Shown here: piece after piece, positions 1-8,791 of the stretch
Layout of the letters: each line of letters starts with the position of its first letter
How positions within the stretch are numbered: the stretch's first letter is position 1
Assembly (NCBI GenBank): GCA_944390395.1
Contig: CALXPY010000013.1
Span: forward strand, 1-36,297
Length of the DNA stretch: 36,297 bases
Source of the DNA: an uncultured Clostridia bacterium
Lineage (GTDB): Bacteria; Bacillota; Clostridia; TANB77; CAG-508
Direction of reading: 5' to 3'
The notes under the pieces: model-generated
The model's input: only the letters and a program-made list of their open reading frames with translations
What the model was told of the DNA's origin: nothing
Databases searched by the model: none
Position numbers and translations under genes: made by a program

Positions 1-50
1 AGCCCTTTGAGGCGGGGGTGTGACCCGTGAGCTTGGAGACCGTGTTTTTG
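1..50. other. GC-rich segment at the left edge, unidentified
   Basis: The first ~50 bases are far richer in G+C than anything nearby and contain a small hairpin (CGGG at 13-16 with CCCG at 24-27), followed by TTTTT at 45-49. No convincing protein reads through it: stops are met in every + frame within ~30 bases except one short frame. It looks like the tail of a structured RNA or of a mobile element whose body lies left of the window. A guide-RNA-type end of an IS200/IS605 (tnpB) element is one possibility, but this is a guess. Confidence 0.25.
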
Positions 51-149
51 AAAATAATATATATAACTTAGCTTGTACAGCAATTTTAAAAAGAAAAATA
101 TATTTCAAATATATCCACTAGTAAAATCCTGTGAAAAAAGCACACAAAA

Positions 150-179
150 AGAACGCATCAAATTGTTTAGATACGTTCT
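150..179. terminator. Hairpin terminator, better oriented for the minus strand
   Basis: Ten-base arms AGAACGCATC (150-159) and GATACGTTCT (170-179) pair with one mismatch around a 10-base loop. On the minus strand the hairpin is followed by TTTTTG; on the plus strand only by an A/T mixture. It may end a transcript whose gene lies elsewhere, or simply insulate the lemA-htpX unit. Confidence 0.5.
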
Positions 180-246
180 ATATTTTACATAATATATTTG
201 AATTTTAGGCACGAAAACTAAACCTGCTTTATTCTCTAAAACATAG

Positions 247-268
247 CTCTCTCTCTCTCTCTCTCTCT
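247..268. repeat. (CT)11 dinucleotide microsatellite
   Basis: An uninterrupted run of eleven CT units lies about 230 bases upstream of the lemA start. Perfect dinucleotide tracts of this length are uncommon in bacterial genomes and can slip during replication. It is not inside a recognisable ORF. Confidence 0.9.
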
Positions 269-500
269 ACAACTGCAACGGTTTTAGCTCTCATGTCTAT
301 TTTTTCTCCTTTATTTCTATTTATAATTATTTAATTTCTGTAATTCTTTTTCAATTATATTTTTATTATAACATTATTTTTTTAATTTTACTACATATTA
401 TTTATATTTTTTATATATAATATTATATTATTAAATATTGTACTATTTTTTATTTTATGTTATTATATATTTATTAGTTAAGGAAGGAGTTGAAAATTAT
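269..500. other. Gene-free, very AT-rich leader of lemA
   Basis: With the preceding features this completes a ~500-base stretch with no gene. From about 300 on it is almost pure A/T with several TATAAT-like strings (for example 416-421), so a lemA promoter is expected here, but no -35 element stands out and I do not call one. Confidence 0.5.
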
Positions 501-1055
501 ATGTTATGGATTATATTAGGTATAGTAGTTCTTTTAGTTATTATTGTTGTTGCTATATACAATAATTTAGTTACTTTAAGACAGAGAGTTGAAAATGCAT
601 GGAGTCAAATTGATGTTCAATTACAAAGAAGATTTGATTTAATTCCAAATTTAGTTGAAACTGTGAAAGGATATATGGAACATGAGAAAGAAGTTCTAAC
701 AAAGGTTACAGATCTTCGTTCATCATGGGCAGATGCTAAAACAGTTGAAGAAAAAGCTAATTTAGATAATCAACTTTCAAGTGCTTTAAAAACAATTATG
801 GCTGTTTCAGAAAATTACCCTGATTTAAAAGCTAGTCAAAACTTTTCTGAACTTCAAGAAGAATTACGTAATACAGAAAATAAAATTTCTTATTCAAGAC
901 AATTCTATAATGATAGTGTAACTAGATACAATACAAAATTGGAGCTTTTCCCATCTAATTTTATAGCTTCTATGTTTAAATTTACTCCAAAAACATTGTT
1001 TGAAGCTGAAAGTGAAGAAGCAAGAAAAAATGTAAAAGTAGATTTTAATAAATAG
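501..1055 (+). CDS. lemA: LemA family membrane protein
   Basis: LemA-type protein of 184 residues: one N-terminal membrane helix (about residues 2-19), then a long helical, coiled-coil-like domain facing outside. The family signature is clear: [13 protein letters not shown] and [13 protein letters not shown] near the membrane, then [21 protein letters not shown] and a closing [11 protein letters not shown] block. The ATG at 501 is chosen because AGGAAGGAG (481-489) lies 11 bases before it; the frame is open back to 438, but that extension has no ribosome site and lacks family similarity. htpX follows 8 bases downstream with its own AGGAG. LemA/HtpX pairs are a known arrangement in bacteria and suggest a joint role in membrane quality control; the biochemical function of LemA itself is poorly defined. 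Confidence 0.93.
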   Translation: MLWIILGIVVLLVIIVVAIYNNLVTLRQRVENAWSQIDVQLQRRFDLIPNLVETVKGYMEHEKEVLTKVTDLRSSWADAKTVEEKANLDNQLSSALKTIMAVSENYPDLKASQNFSELQEELRNTENKISYSRQFYNDSVTRYNTKLELFPSNFIASMFKFTPKTLFEAESEEARKNVKVDFNK

Positions 1056-1063
1056 GAGAATAT

Positions 1064-1957
1064 ATGTACGCAGACATTACAAAAAATAAAATAAAAACTG
1101 GATTTATAATTAGTCTTTTTATACTTCTTATAACTTTAATAGTTTATTATATATGCATGGCTTTTGATTTAGGAAGTGTTTCTATAGTTATTGCTCTTAT
1201 ATTTTCAATTGCTTCTGCATGGTCTTCTTATTATTTTAGTGATAAAATTATTTTATCTATAAATAAAGCTAGACCTGCTACTCCTGAAGAAGACCAACAA
1301 TTAGTAAATATATTAGATGCTTTAATGGTTTCTTCTGGTTTGGAACACAGACCAAAGTTATATGTAGTAGAGGATAGACAACCAAATGCTTTTGCAACTG
1401 GAAGAAATCCTCAAAATTCAGTTATTTGTGTTACTACAGCTTTATTAGAAAAACTTGACTATTATGAGCTAGAAGGAGTTGTGGCTCATGAGTTATCTCA
1501 CATAAAAAATTATGATATTCGTTTATCTGCTGTAGTTACTGTAATGGTTGGATTTATAGTTATCCTTGCTGACTTTGGTTCAAGAATGTTATTCTGGTCA
1601 GGTGGAGATAGAGACAACGATAACAAAGCAAACCCAATTCTAATGGTTATTGGATTAATTTGTATGATTCTTGCTCCTATTTTTGGTCAATTGATGAAAT
1701 TGGCATTATCAAGAAGAAGAGAATTTTTAGCTGATGCTACAGCTGTTGAGTTTACAAGAAATCCAGATGGATTAATTTCTGCTTTGCAGAAGTTAGAAGC
1801 TGATCCTAATCAATTAAGAAATGCAAACAAAGCTACAGAGCAAATGTTTATTATAAATCCTTTTAAACGAAATAGAAGAAATGGAAAGACAACTAATATT
1901 TGGTCTACACACCCTTCTACAGAAGATAGAATTGAAGCTTTAAGAAATTTAAAATAA
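1064..1957 (+). CDS. htpX: HtpX-type M48 zinc metalloprotease
   Basis: Integral membrane zinc endopeptidase of the M48B (HtpX) family, 297 residues, the usual length. Two N-terminal membrane helices (about 13-33 and 37-57), the catalytic HELSH motif at 142-146, two further hydrophobic segments (about 154-172 and 191-212), and the third zinc ligand in REFLADA (E220). The C-terminal STHPSTEDRI block is typical of the family. It is expected to cleave misfolded membrane proteins at the cytoplasmic face. AGGAG at 1054-1058 overlaps the lemA stop, so the two genes are almost certainly co-transcribed. A hairpin terminator follows the stop. Confidence 0.95.
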   Translation: MYADITKNKIKTGFIISLFILLITLIVYYICMAFDLGSVSIVIALIFSIASAWSSYYFSDKIILSINKARPATPEEDQQLVNILDALMVSSGLEHRPKLYVVEDRQPNAFATGRNPQNSVICVTTALLEKLDYYELEGVVAHELSHIKNYDIRLSAVVTVMVGFIVILADFGSRMLFWSGGDRDNDNKANPILMVIGLICMILAPIFGQLMKLALSRRREFLADATAVEFTRNPDGLISALQKLEADPNQLRNANKATEQMFIINPFKRNRRNGKTTNIWSTHPSTEDRIEALRNLK

Positions 1958-1959
1958 GT

Positions 1960-1997
1960 AAAAAAAATTCTTAATGGAAAACATTAAGAATTTTTTT
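1960..1997. terminator. Bidirectional terminator between htpX and tatD
   Basis: Arms TTCTTAATG (1968-1976) and CATTAAGAA (1982-1990) flanked by an A-run on the left and TTTTTTT (1991-1997) on the right, so it can end both the plus-strand lemA-htpX and the minus-strand tatD transcripts. The hairpin includes the last codons and stop of tatD. Confidence 0.85.
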
Positions 1998-2778
1998 CTT
2001 TTATATTAAATAAATTAGCTGCGTTTTGATATGTTGCTTTTGCCACTTCTTCTAATGATATTCCTTTTACTTCTGCAATTTTTTGTGCTATGTATTTAAC
2101 ATTTCTTGAATCATTTCTTCTTCCTCTATTAGGCTCTGGTGAAAGATATGGACTATCTGTTTCTATTAAAATTCTATCTAAAGGAATTAATTTTATAATT
2201 TCATTTGCATTTTTTGAATTTTTAAATGTAACAGGTCCAGCACAAGAAATATAAAATCCCAATTTTAAACCTTCTGAAACTAAATCTTTATTTAATGGAC
2301 AACAGTGAAAAACTCCACATTTATCTGGTTTAACAACATTTTTTAATATATCTAAAGTATCATATATTGCTTCTCTAGTATGTATTACTATTGGTTTATT
2401 TAATTCTTTTGCTAATTTTATTTGATAAATAAATGCTTGTTTTTGTAATTCTTTATTTTCTTTATTCCAATAATAATCTAGTCCAATTTCTCCTATTGCT
2501 AGAACATCATAATTTATTGCCAAATTTTTTATTTCTTCAACTTGTTTTACTATATCTAATTCGTTATTTGCAATGTCATTGGGTGAGATTCCGCATACAG
2601 GATATACAAAATTTTTGTGTTTACTAGATATGTCTATTGCCATTTTTGATGATGGTATATCATATCCAGAGCAGATTAGCTTAGTAACACCACTTTCATA
2701 TATTTCCTTTAATACTTGTTCTCTATCGTCTTTAAATTTTTCGTCATTATAATGTGCGTGTGAATCAAAAAATTCCAT
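1984..2778 (-). CDS. tatD: TatD family metal-dependent hydrolase/DNase
   Basis: TatD-type amidohydrolase-fold enzyme of 264 residues, predicted two-metal 3'-exonuclease or related phosphoesterase in the cytoplasm. The metal-binding set is present: HAH near the N-terminus, E in GEIGLDYY, H in IVIHTREA, H in GVFHCC, and D in ETDSPYLSPEP; the RGRRN loop after it is also typical. The ATG at 2778 is preferred over the in-frame GTG at 2784 because AGGAG (2787-2791) is 8 bases before the ATG but only 2 before the GTG. It follows acpS by about 11 bases and is the last gene of a four-gene minus-strand unit. Close paralogues within this family cannot be separated by sequence alone. Confidence 0.93.
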   Translation of the reverse strand: MEFFDSHAHYNDEKFKDDREQVLKEIYESGVTKLICSGYDIPSSKMAIDISSKHKNFVYPVCGISPNDIANNELDIVKQVEEIKNLAINYDVLAIGEIGLDYYWNKENKELQKQAFIYQIKLAKELNKPIVIHTREAIYDTLDILKNVVKPDKCGVFHCCPLNKDLVSEGLKLGFYISCAGPVTFKNSKNANEIIKLIPLDRILIETDSPYLSPEPNRGRRNDSRNVKYIAQKIAEVKGISLEEVAKATYQNAANLFNIKEKNS

Positions 2779-2789
2779 AGCCACTACTC

Positions 2790-3167
2790 CTAATCTTTAA
2801 AAACTACTACTACATTAGCTATTGCTAATTCTTTAATATGTGAAATAGAAATATCTATTGAATCTATATCTTTACTTAATTTTATTCCTAAATTTATTTT
2901 AGGCCTTCCGTTATTATCATTTAAAACTTCAATTTTTCTCCAATATTCATTTTCATTGTCTTTTATAAACTCTGAAATTGCTTTAAACACTGCTTCCTTT
3001 GCAGCAAATCTTGCTGCAAAATGTTGGTACTCCATTTTTCCTGTATTTGAGCAATATTCAATTTCTTTTTCTGTATATATTTTTGATAAAAACTTATTGT
3101 TTTGTTCTTCAATTGCTTCTTTAACTCTTGAAACTTCGATAATATCTATTCCTGTAGTTATTTTCAT
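2790..3167 (-). CDS. acpS: Holo-[acyl-carrier-protein] synthase
   Basis: AcpS-type 4'-phosphopantetheinyl transferase, 125 residues: moves phosphopantetheine from coenzyme A onto a serine of acyl carrier protein, activating fatty acid synthesis. Visible motifs are GIDIIEVSR with the Mg-binding D8, the FAARFAAKEAVFKA block with E58, and ISISHIKELAIA near the end. The usual trimeric, cytosolic enzyme is about this size. AAAGGAAA lies at proper distance before the ATG. It sits 25 bases after the unknown gene upstream and about 11 before tatD, so it is probably translated from a shared mRNA. Confidence 0.95.
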   Translation of the reverse strand: MKITTGIDIIEVSRVKEAIEEQNNKFLSKIYTEKEIEYCSNTGKMEYQHFAARFAAKEAVFKAISEFIKDNENEYWRKIEVLNDNNGRPKINLGIKLSKDIDSIDISISHIKELAIANVVVVFKD

Positions 3168-3192
3168 AGTTATTTCCTTTCAGGGTAAGAAT

Positions 3193-4407
3193 TTAATTAT
3201 AGAAGAATACTAATATTATGATATTAATAATTAATAATAAAAATGTAATTCTTAATATATATTTGCTACTTCTAGTCGTTTTTTCTAAATTATAATCTTT
3301 ATATAGTACATCGTATTTACTTTTTAGTTTTATAAAGGTTTCTTCTGTTTTTAATGCTTCTTTTATTTTTTTATCTATTATCTGTCCATAATCATCATTT
3401 GTTACTTCTTCTATCCATATATCTGATGCAAAGTCAATAAATTTATTTTTTACTAATTCAATTTTTTTCTTTTTACTTAATTCATAATTTATCTTTTTTA
3501 AGTAAATTTTTTTATACAAATTAAGTATATAAGTGTACAAATATTCATTCTCAAATTTATATAAAATTTTTGTATAATTTTCTATATTTACGTCTGTTGT
3601 GAGTAATACCATTGAGCTATTTGAAAATCCACATCTTGTAAATTTATCTAATTCTATGGATCTATCTACTCTTTTATCTGTATCTTGCTTTGATTCTGGA
3701 TAGATATTTACATATTTAGCAAATTCTTTTGCCACAGTTTCTTCATTCCATGTTGATTGATCTATGCATGTATATGAATATGTTATAAATTTATCTGTTT
3801 GAACATTTATTTTTTTAGCTTCTATATTATTTCCTGCAATCTCTTTTATAAATTCTGTAAGATCTTTAGTATCTTTGAATCTACCTGTTTGCAATTTAAT
3901 ATTTTCATAATCTTTTAAATGATTATTTTCGGAATTAATTTCTCTAAATTTATAATTAAAGTTTAATACATCCGAAAAGCTACTAACCTGTGGTAGTATT
4001 GTTTTTAATAACAAAAAACATATTCCAGAATTAAAGCATACTAATTCTATTTTTTCTATATCAAAAAATATTCCGTTCTTTTCTCCTACCTTAGCTTGCA
4101 TGTCTTTTGTTAGTTCATATTCAAAAATATTACAATGATATTTTGATAATATAGCTGCTTTTGTTCTTACATTCATAGACTGTAATTCTTTAATTCTATT
4201 TTTTCTTAAATCAAAAGTCCAAAACATATACTCTTGAATTCTTGGTAAAAAATAATTATACATTCCTGGATATTTTTCCTGTTCAAAAATCTTTAGTTTA
4301 CACTTTTTATTTTTTAATAACTTATACATATAATTGGTATAATTATTTTCGTCTATTATATAAGGATATATAAAATATGTATATTGATACTTAGTCTTTA
4401 GTTCCAT
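3193..4407 (-). CDS. Unrecognised protein with a C-terminal membrane anchor
   Basis: A 404-residue protein I do not recognise. It has no N-terminal signal; the body is soluble-looking, rich in Lys, Asn, Tyr and aromatic residues, with a lysine-rich, helical stretch (about 290-375). The last ~22 residues (381-402) form one hydrophobic helix with only a few residues after it, so it is probably tail-anchored with the bulk in the cytoplasm. AAGGAAG precedes the ATG at good distance. It lies 31 bases after the WG-repeat gene and 25 before acpS, so it is likely co-expressed with an envelope-linked protein and lipid synthesis. No enzyme motif or nucleotide-binding loop is visible. Confidence 0.8.
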   Translation of the reverse strand: MELKTKYQYTYFIYPYIIDENNYTNYMYKLLKNKKCKLKIFEQEKYPGMYNYFLPRIQEYMFWTFDLRKNRIKELQSMNVRTKAAILSKYHCNIFEYELTKDMQAKVGEKNGIFFDIEKIELVCFNSGICFLLLKTILPQVSSFSDVLNFNYKFREINSENNHLKDYENIKLQTGRFKDTKDLTEFIKEIAGNNIEAKKINVQTDKFITYSYTCIDQSTWNEETVAKEFAKYVNIYPESKQDTDKRVDRSIELDKFTRCGFSNSSMVLLTTDVNIENYTKILYKFENEYLYTYILNLYKKIYLKKINYELSKKKKIELVKNKFIDFASDIWIEEVTNDDYGQIIDKKIKEALKTEETFIKLKSKYDVLYKDYNLEKTTRSSKYILRITFLLLIINIIILVFFYN

Positions 4408-4438
4408 ATAATTACTTCCTTTCTTTCTTCTTAAGTTA

Positions 4439-5965
4439 CTACATATCTGTATAATAATTTAAATTTAAATCTTCTCCTCTATGCCATTTGCCAATAAACT
4501 CTATTAAAGGACTATTTTCTAATTTATATGCAGGTGAAATTGTTAATTCTCCTTTAGAGTTTATACAACCCCATAAGCCATCTTTCTTTACGCTAGCATA
4601 GCCAAATTCATTTTGTTCTCTTGCGTCATCGTATATATAGTCAACAACAACGATTCCATCCTTATTAACGAAACCATATTTATCATCTTTTTTTGATAAG
4701 AATAATGTATTACCTGTTAATAAATCTCTATTTGTTTTTTCTTCAAATCTGAAATTATAATATTTATATTCATTTCCAACTCTTACATAAATATATCCAT
4801 TATCTACATTTATTTCAGAAAGAATACCTGTTAATTTTACATTAAATTCTCTATCTATAAAATCAGTATTTACGTTATCTTTTTCTCCTTCAAAAAATCC
4901 TGCATCACTTCTATAAATTAAGCTATTGTAGTCAAATTCTAAAACTTCTTTTTCAGTTAAATCAATTATTCCATATTTATCGTTCTTTTTTGCTATATAT
5001 TTATCATCAAAAGCATATTTTATATCTTGATAATCAAATTTTATTTTTGTTTCTCCATTTAAATTCATAACTCCATATTTGTTATCAGAATTTTTTATTA
5101 CTACATTCTCTCCATCAATAGAAATTACTTCTTCAAATTTATCTTTTAAATATACTTTTCCTTCTTTATCTACAATCTCCCAATCTCCATTTTCTTTGAC
5201 TACATATTTATCTCCACTTTTTAGTTGTTTAATATCATCATATTTTGTTTCTAATACTATGCTTTTATCTATTCCTACTACTCCATATTTGTTGTTATCT
5301 GCTTGTACTATATATCCATCTTCGAACTTAGTAGAAATTGCTTTAATATTCTTATAATTATTTTCTGCTATTACTCCTCCTACATTATCAACTAGACCTA
5401 ATTTGCCATCTTTTCTTGTAATTAAACTATTTTCTGTTCCTTTTAAAGCTTCAATACTATCATATTCACATTTAAGTAATTCTAATCCCTTATAGTCTAT
5501 AAGTCCATATTTTCCATCTTTTTTAACTTTTAAAACATCTTTTTCATACCATAAATTATTATTATCATCATAATTTTCTATAGCTTCTACTGTTTCATAA
5601 TTAGTCAAAATTTCCTCATTTTTTGAATTTAAAACCCTTGTTTTAAAAGTATTATCTGAATAATTAACATCATAAGTACATATAAACAAATCTTTTGTAT
5701 TATCTGGTATTATTATTGTTTCATCATAAGTTGGTTCAATTATTGTTTCTCCTTTTGAATTAATAACTCCCCATTTTCCATTCGTGTAAACCGGAAAATA
5801 TTTATTAGCAACTACTTTTTCTTCTTGCTTATCAGACTCTTTTATTAAAGTATTTATTCCAACTATAACCATTATTATAACAAATATCGCTATTATAACT
5901 GCAAATACTTTCTTCAAGTTCAGCTTTCTCTTTTGCCCATTATATCTTTTCCCTTTATTACTCAT
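4439..5965 (-). CDS. Membrane-anchored WG-repeat protein
   Basis: A 508-residue protein with a basic N-terminus, one membrane helix (about 20-42), and then about ten WG/KWG-type repeats, each of the form W/Y-G-hydrophobic-hydrophobic-D/N-x-x-G. Clear copies begin at WGVINSKGE, YGLIDYKGLE, LGLVDNVGG, YGVMNLNGE, YGIIDLTEKE, YGFVNKDGI and WGCINSKGE. WG repeats fold as beta-rich scaffolds that usually mediate binding; no enzymatic activity is implied. Orientation of the single helix suggests the repeats are outside the cell. It opens the four-gene unit that ends in tatD. A strong terminator (6015-6055) separates it from spoIIE, so it needs its own promoter in the short gap, which I could not define. 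Confidence 0.88.
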   Translation of the reverse strand: MSNKGKRYNGQKRKLNLKKVFAVIIAIFVIIMVIVGINTLIKESDKQEEKVVANKYFPVYTNGKWGVINSKGETIIEPTYDETIIIPDNTKDLFICTYDVNYSDNTFKTRVLNSKNEEILTNYETVEAIENYDDNNNLWYEKDVLKVKKDGKYGLIDYKGLELLKCEYDSIEALKGTENSLITRKDGKLGLVDNVGGVIAENNYKNIKAISTKFEDGYIVQADNNKYGVVGIDKSIVLETKYDDIKQLKSGDKYVVKENGDWEIVDKEGKVYLKDKFEEVISIDGENVVIKNSDNKYGVMNLNGETKIKFDYQDIKYAFDDKYIAKKNDKYGIIDLTEKEVLEFDYNSLIYRSDAGFFEGEKDNVNTDFIDREFNVKLTGILSEINVDNGYIYVRVGNEYKYYNFRFEEKTNRDLLTGNTLFLSKKDDKYGFVNKDGIVVVDYIYDDAREQNEFGYASVKKDGLWGCINSKGELTISPAYKLENSPLIEFIGKWHRGEDLNLNYYTDM

Positions 5966-6014
5966 TATTTATCAATCCTTCCCTTTTTGTTCAAAGATAT
6001 TGTTTTTTATATCA

Positions 6015-6055
6015 TAAAAAAATATAGTATAGACTTTTTCACATCTATACTATAT
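6015..6055 (-). terminator. Terminator of spoIIE
   Basis: A perfect 12-bp stem, ATATAGTATAGA (6022-6033) with its complement at 6044-6055, around a 10-base loop. On the minus strand it is followed by a run of Ts (complement of the A-run at 6015-6021). It lies just after the spoIIE stop. Confidence 0.9.
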
Positions 6056-6078
6056 CATATTTAGTTACATAAATCAAT

Positions 6079-8556
6079 TTATTTTTTTGTAATTTTTGTT
6101 ACAATTACTGTCATATCATCTTTTTTCATGCCATAGTTATTATCTATTGCTTCATTAAGGATAATATCTGCAATTTTCTGTGCATCTTCTATTTGAATAT
6201 CTTCTAATAAATATTTTACCCATAATTCTTTATTTAAATATTCTGAGTCTGATTCTATTATTCCATCACTACACATTACTAAAATATCTCCATCTTGAAG
6301 ATCATAGTCATAAACTACTAAATCTAGTTTATCTACTATTCCTGTTGGTAATGTTACTGATTTTAAAAGTTGCACATCTTTTTTTCTTTTTATGTATGTT
6401 GGACATGCTCCATTTTTTATAAATTCCATATTTCCTGCATATAAATCTAATATTTGCATATCTAATGTTGCATACATATCATCTTTAGCATTTACAGCTA
6501 ATGTGGAATTAATTAATTTTAGTGATACATTTTTATTAAATCCTGCACTAAGTAATCTTTCTAGCATTTTAATTGCAATCTTGCTGCTTTTCATTGCTTC
6601 TGGTCCAGATCCCATTCCATCACTAATCGCTAACAAATACTTTCCATCTTTTAGTTTTACTTGCAAACTTGAATCTCCTGAAACAGGTGAACCATCTTTA
6701 GTTGCTTTTGCTATTCCAATTTGCAATTTATATTTATCTTCTGATACATAACTAAATTTACATTCAGTTTTGTTTTCTCTTAATCCACATTCCTGTGCAT
6801 TAATTATAAAGTTATTATTAAATACTTTGTTTAATACTCTTAAAATCTTCTTTATGTCACATTTTTTTCCTTCTAAGTCATCACAAATATCTGTATATAC
6901 TTCAATTTCGTATTTGCCAGAACTATCTTGTTTTACAGTTAAGTCCCTTATTTTTATATCTTTTTGATCTAATAATAATCTTATTTCTTCTTTTTTCTCT
7001 ATATATTTATCTTTTTTAGCTTCTTTTATTTCATCTGCTAAATTTGAGATAACCTCTGAAACACCTTCTAATTGTGAGGATATATTCTTTTTATTTTCAT
7101 CCATTTTCTTTTTCCAAATAAAATTCATTTTGCTAATTCTATATGAATAATTAATTGCTTTTATCATTTTACTTATATCATTTTCAACTTGTTGATTCTT
7201 TTCTTTAAATCCTATTATATAGTTATTATGTGCTTCAAATATTTCTACTAGTTTTTTTTCTGTAATTATTTCTTCTTTTAATAAATATTTGAAAATATCT
7301 TCTATTATATTATCGGAATTATTATATATGTAATCATATAGAATATTATCTTCAAGTCCATCAAGATTTACTTTTAGTTCATCTATAAATATATTCTCAT
7401 TTGATAATTCTTGTTCTTTTAAGTCTTCCTCATCTAGAATAGTACTAGCTGCTTCTTGATAACTCTTTGCCATATCAGATACTGCATCTGAAATACTGTT
7501 TAATTTTAATATAGTTTCTCTATTTTCTTCTAAAGTTCTACCAGTTGTTTCTGGTAATAAACTTTCTTTTTTAATAAAATCATCTATACTAATTGATACT
7601 GTTTTTGGTATTGCTAAAAGTCCTAATGATGCTATTAAGATTTCTTGAAACATTATTATTGGTATAGTGTTACCATTATCTACATAACTTAACAAAATAT
7701 TTCCTAATATAAATCCTATAATTACTCCTATTTTTCCTAATTTATTAAATATTCCTGCTATCATTCCTGAAAGTGCATATGCTGCAATCATTATAGGTTC
7801 ATTGTTTGCAATTATTCCAATAACTACTCCTATTGTAACACCTGATGTAGCTCCAACTAATATTCCATTTTTCCATCCTAATACTAATACAATTAAAATA
7901 CTTAAAATATTTCTTATACTATATCCAAATATACTTAAATTTTCAAAAGCACAGATTGCAATACATAGAAGTAAGCTTGTCCCCATTACTTCTTCTACTG
8001 AAAATACTTTTTTATTTCCAAATTCTCTAATCATTAATATAGAATTACTAAAAATTTTATAAAAAATATATCCTGTTATTGCAAGCATTATACTGCTTAA
8101 CAAATCATAAACATAAAAGTTACCAAAAAACATTGGTAAAACTTGTACTACTAATATAGAAATAAATAAGTGCAAGCCTAATTTTCTTTGCTCATTAACA
8201 TTTTCTTGAAATTTAGGTCTAACTAATAAAACTCCAGCAAAAAATATTAACGATGTTATAAAATACATTAAAAAATTGTTAGTTCCAAATTTTATAAACG
8301 TACCTATTAATGTTAATATGTATATAATTCCAACAGGCATATTATTACTTAACATCGATGCTATAAATGCAATTGCAAAAGGACTTAGCGATAATATAAT
8401 ATTTTCTCTACTAAAGCCCACCATTGATATCATAAAAGCTATAATATATAAACTAACATTGGCTTTTGTAAATATTTTTTTCAATATTTCTTTATTACTA
8501 GACTGTGTTTTTGCCTCTGAATTTTCAATAAAATCCCTTGCTATATTTTGAAACAT
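6079..8556 (-). CDS. spoIIE: Stage II sporulation protein E, PP2C-type phosphatase
   Basis: SpoIIE, 825 residues, the family length. In spore formers it sits at the polar septum and dephosphorylates the anti-anti-sigma factor SpoIIAA, which releases sigma-F in the forespore. The first ~330 residues hold about ten membrane helices; a charged, helical regulatory region follows (about 340-600); the PP2C phosphatase domain ends the protein (about 610-823). Metal-binding aspartates are visible in AISDGMGSG (D646), CSDGIIES (D764) and KDDMTVIV (D813-D814). The ATG at 8556 has AGAGGTGG before it. It is a single-gene unit with a terminator right behind. spoIIA genes are not in the window. Confidence 0.96.
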   Translation of the reverse strand: MFQNIARDFIENSEAKTQSSNKEILKKIFTKANVSLYIIAFMISMVGFSRENIILSLSPFAIAFIASMLSNNMPVGIIYILTLIGTFIKFGTNNFLMYFITSLIFFAGVLLVRPKFQENVNEQRKLGLHLFISILVVQVLPMFFGNFYVYDLLSSIMLAITGYIFYKIFSNSILMIREFGNKKVFSVEEVMGTSLLLCIAICAFENLSIFGYSIRNILSILIVLVLGWKNGILVGATSGVTIGVVIGIIANNEPIMIAAYALSGMIAGIFNKLGKIGVIIGFILGNILLSYVDNGNTIPIIMFQEILIASLGLLAIPKTVSISIDDFIKKESLLPETTGRTLEENRETILKLNSISDAVSDMAKSYQEAASTILDEEDLKEQELSNENIFIDELKVNLDGLEDNILYDYIYNNSDNIIEDIFKYLLKEEIITEKKLVEIFEAHNNYIIGFKEKNQQVENDISKMIKAINYSYRISKMNFIWKKKMDENKKNISSQLEGVSEVISNLADEIKEAKKDKYIEKKEEIRLLLDQKDIKIRDLTVKQDSSGKYEIEVYTDICDDLEGKKCDIKKILRVLNKVFNNNFIINAQECGLRENKTECKFSYVSEDKYKLQIGIAKATKDGSPVSGDSSLQVKLKDGKYLLAISDGMGSGPEAMKSSKIAIKMLERLLSAGFNKNVSLKLINSTLAVNAKDDMYATLDMQILDLYAGNMEFIKNGACPTYIKRKKDVQLLKSVTLPTGIVDKLDLVVYDYDLQDGDILVMCSDGIIESDSEYLNKELWVKYLLEDIQIEDAQKIADIILNEAIDNNYGMKKDDMTVIVTKITKK

Positions 8557-8752
8557 TTCTAACCACCTCTAACTTTTTTACTATGTATAGATTGTAATAT
8601 AATTAAAATAAATAATTTGTCATTTTTAATACATAACATAAAAAAGTTTTTTACATTTTGCGATTTTTTCTATTTAATTTCTTTTGTTTAAGGTAAATTA
8701 TATATATAATTTTATCGTAAAATGAGCTATTTTACAAGGTTTTATGTTAAAA
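8557..8752. other. Intergenic leader of spoIIE
   Basis: About 200 bases without a gene, holding the spoIIE promoter. AT-rich strings resembling -10 elements occur (for example the complement of 8583-8600), but neither a good -35 nor a convincing Spo0A box is visible, so no site is called. Confidence 0.4.
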
Positions 8753-8779
8753 AAGAAGTGGATTTTTATTCCACTTCTT
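8747..8779 (-). terminator. Terminator of the giant surface protein operon
   Basis: Ten-base perfect arms AAGAAGTGGA (8753-8762) and TCCACTTCTT (8770-8779), loop of 7. On the minus strand a TTTTTT run follows. It lies 12 bases past the stop of the downstream surface protein gene. Confidence 0.88.
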
Positions 8780-8791
8780 TTTCTAGGTTAT

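Noticed and set aside
1-50. End of a tRNA or rRNA gene at the left edge
   Set aside because: No TψC arm or CCA-like end, and no match to 5S, 16S or 23S 3' ends that I recognise.
215-290. Strings resembling a type II CRISPR repeat or tracrRNA (GTTTTAGCTCT, and on the other strand AGAGCTATGTTTTAG)
   Set aside because: Each occurs once, there is no repeat-spacer array, no cas gene, and the pieces flank a simple CT tract.
438-500. Longer lemA starting at 438
   Set aside because: No ribosome site; a strong AGGAAGGAG directs the ATG at 501, where family similarity begins.
2433-2627. Plus-strand ORF inside tatD
   Set aside because: Antisense shadow of a conserved enzyme gene, without a ribosome site.
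8615-8640. Spo0A-box-like TTTGTCA upstream of spoIIE
   Set aside because: It matches only part of the consensus and is not placed well relative to any clear promoter.
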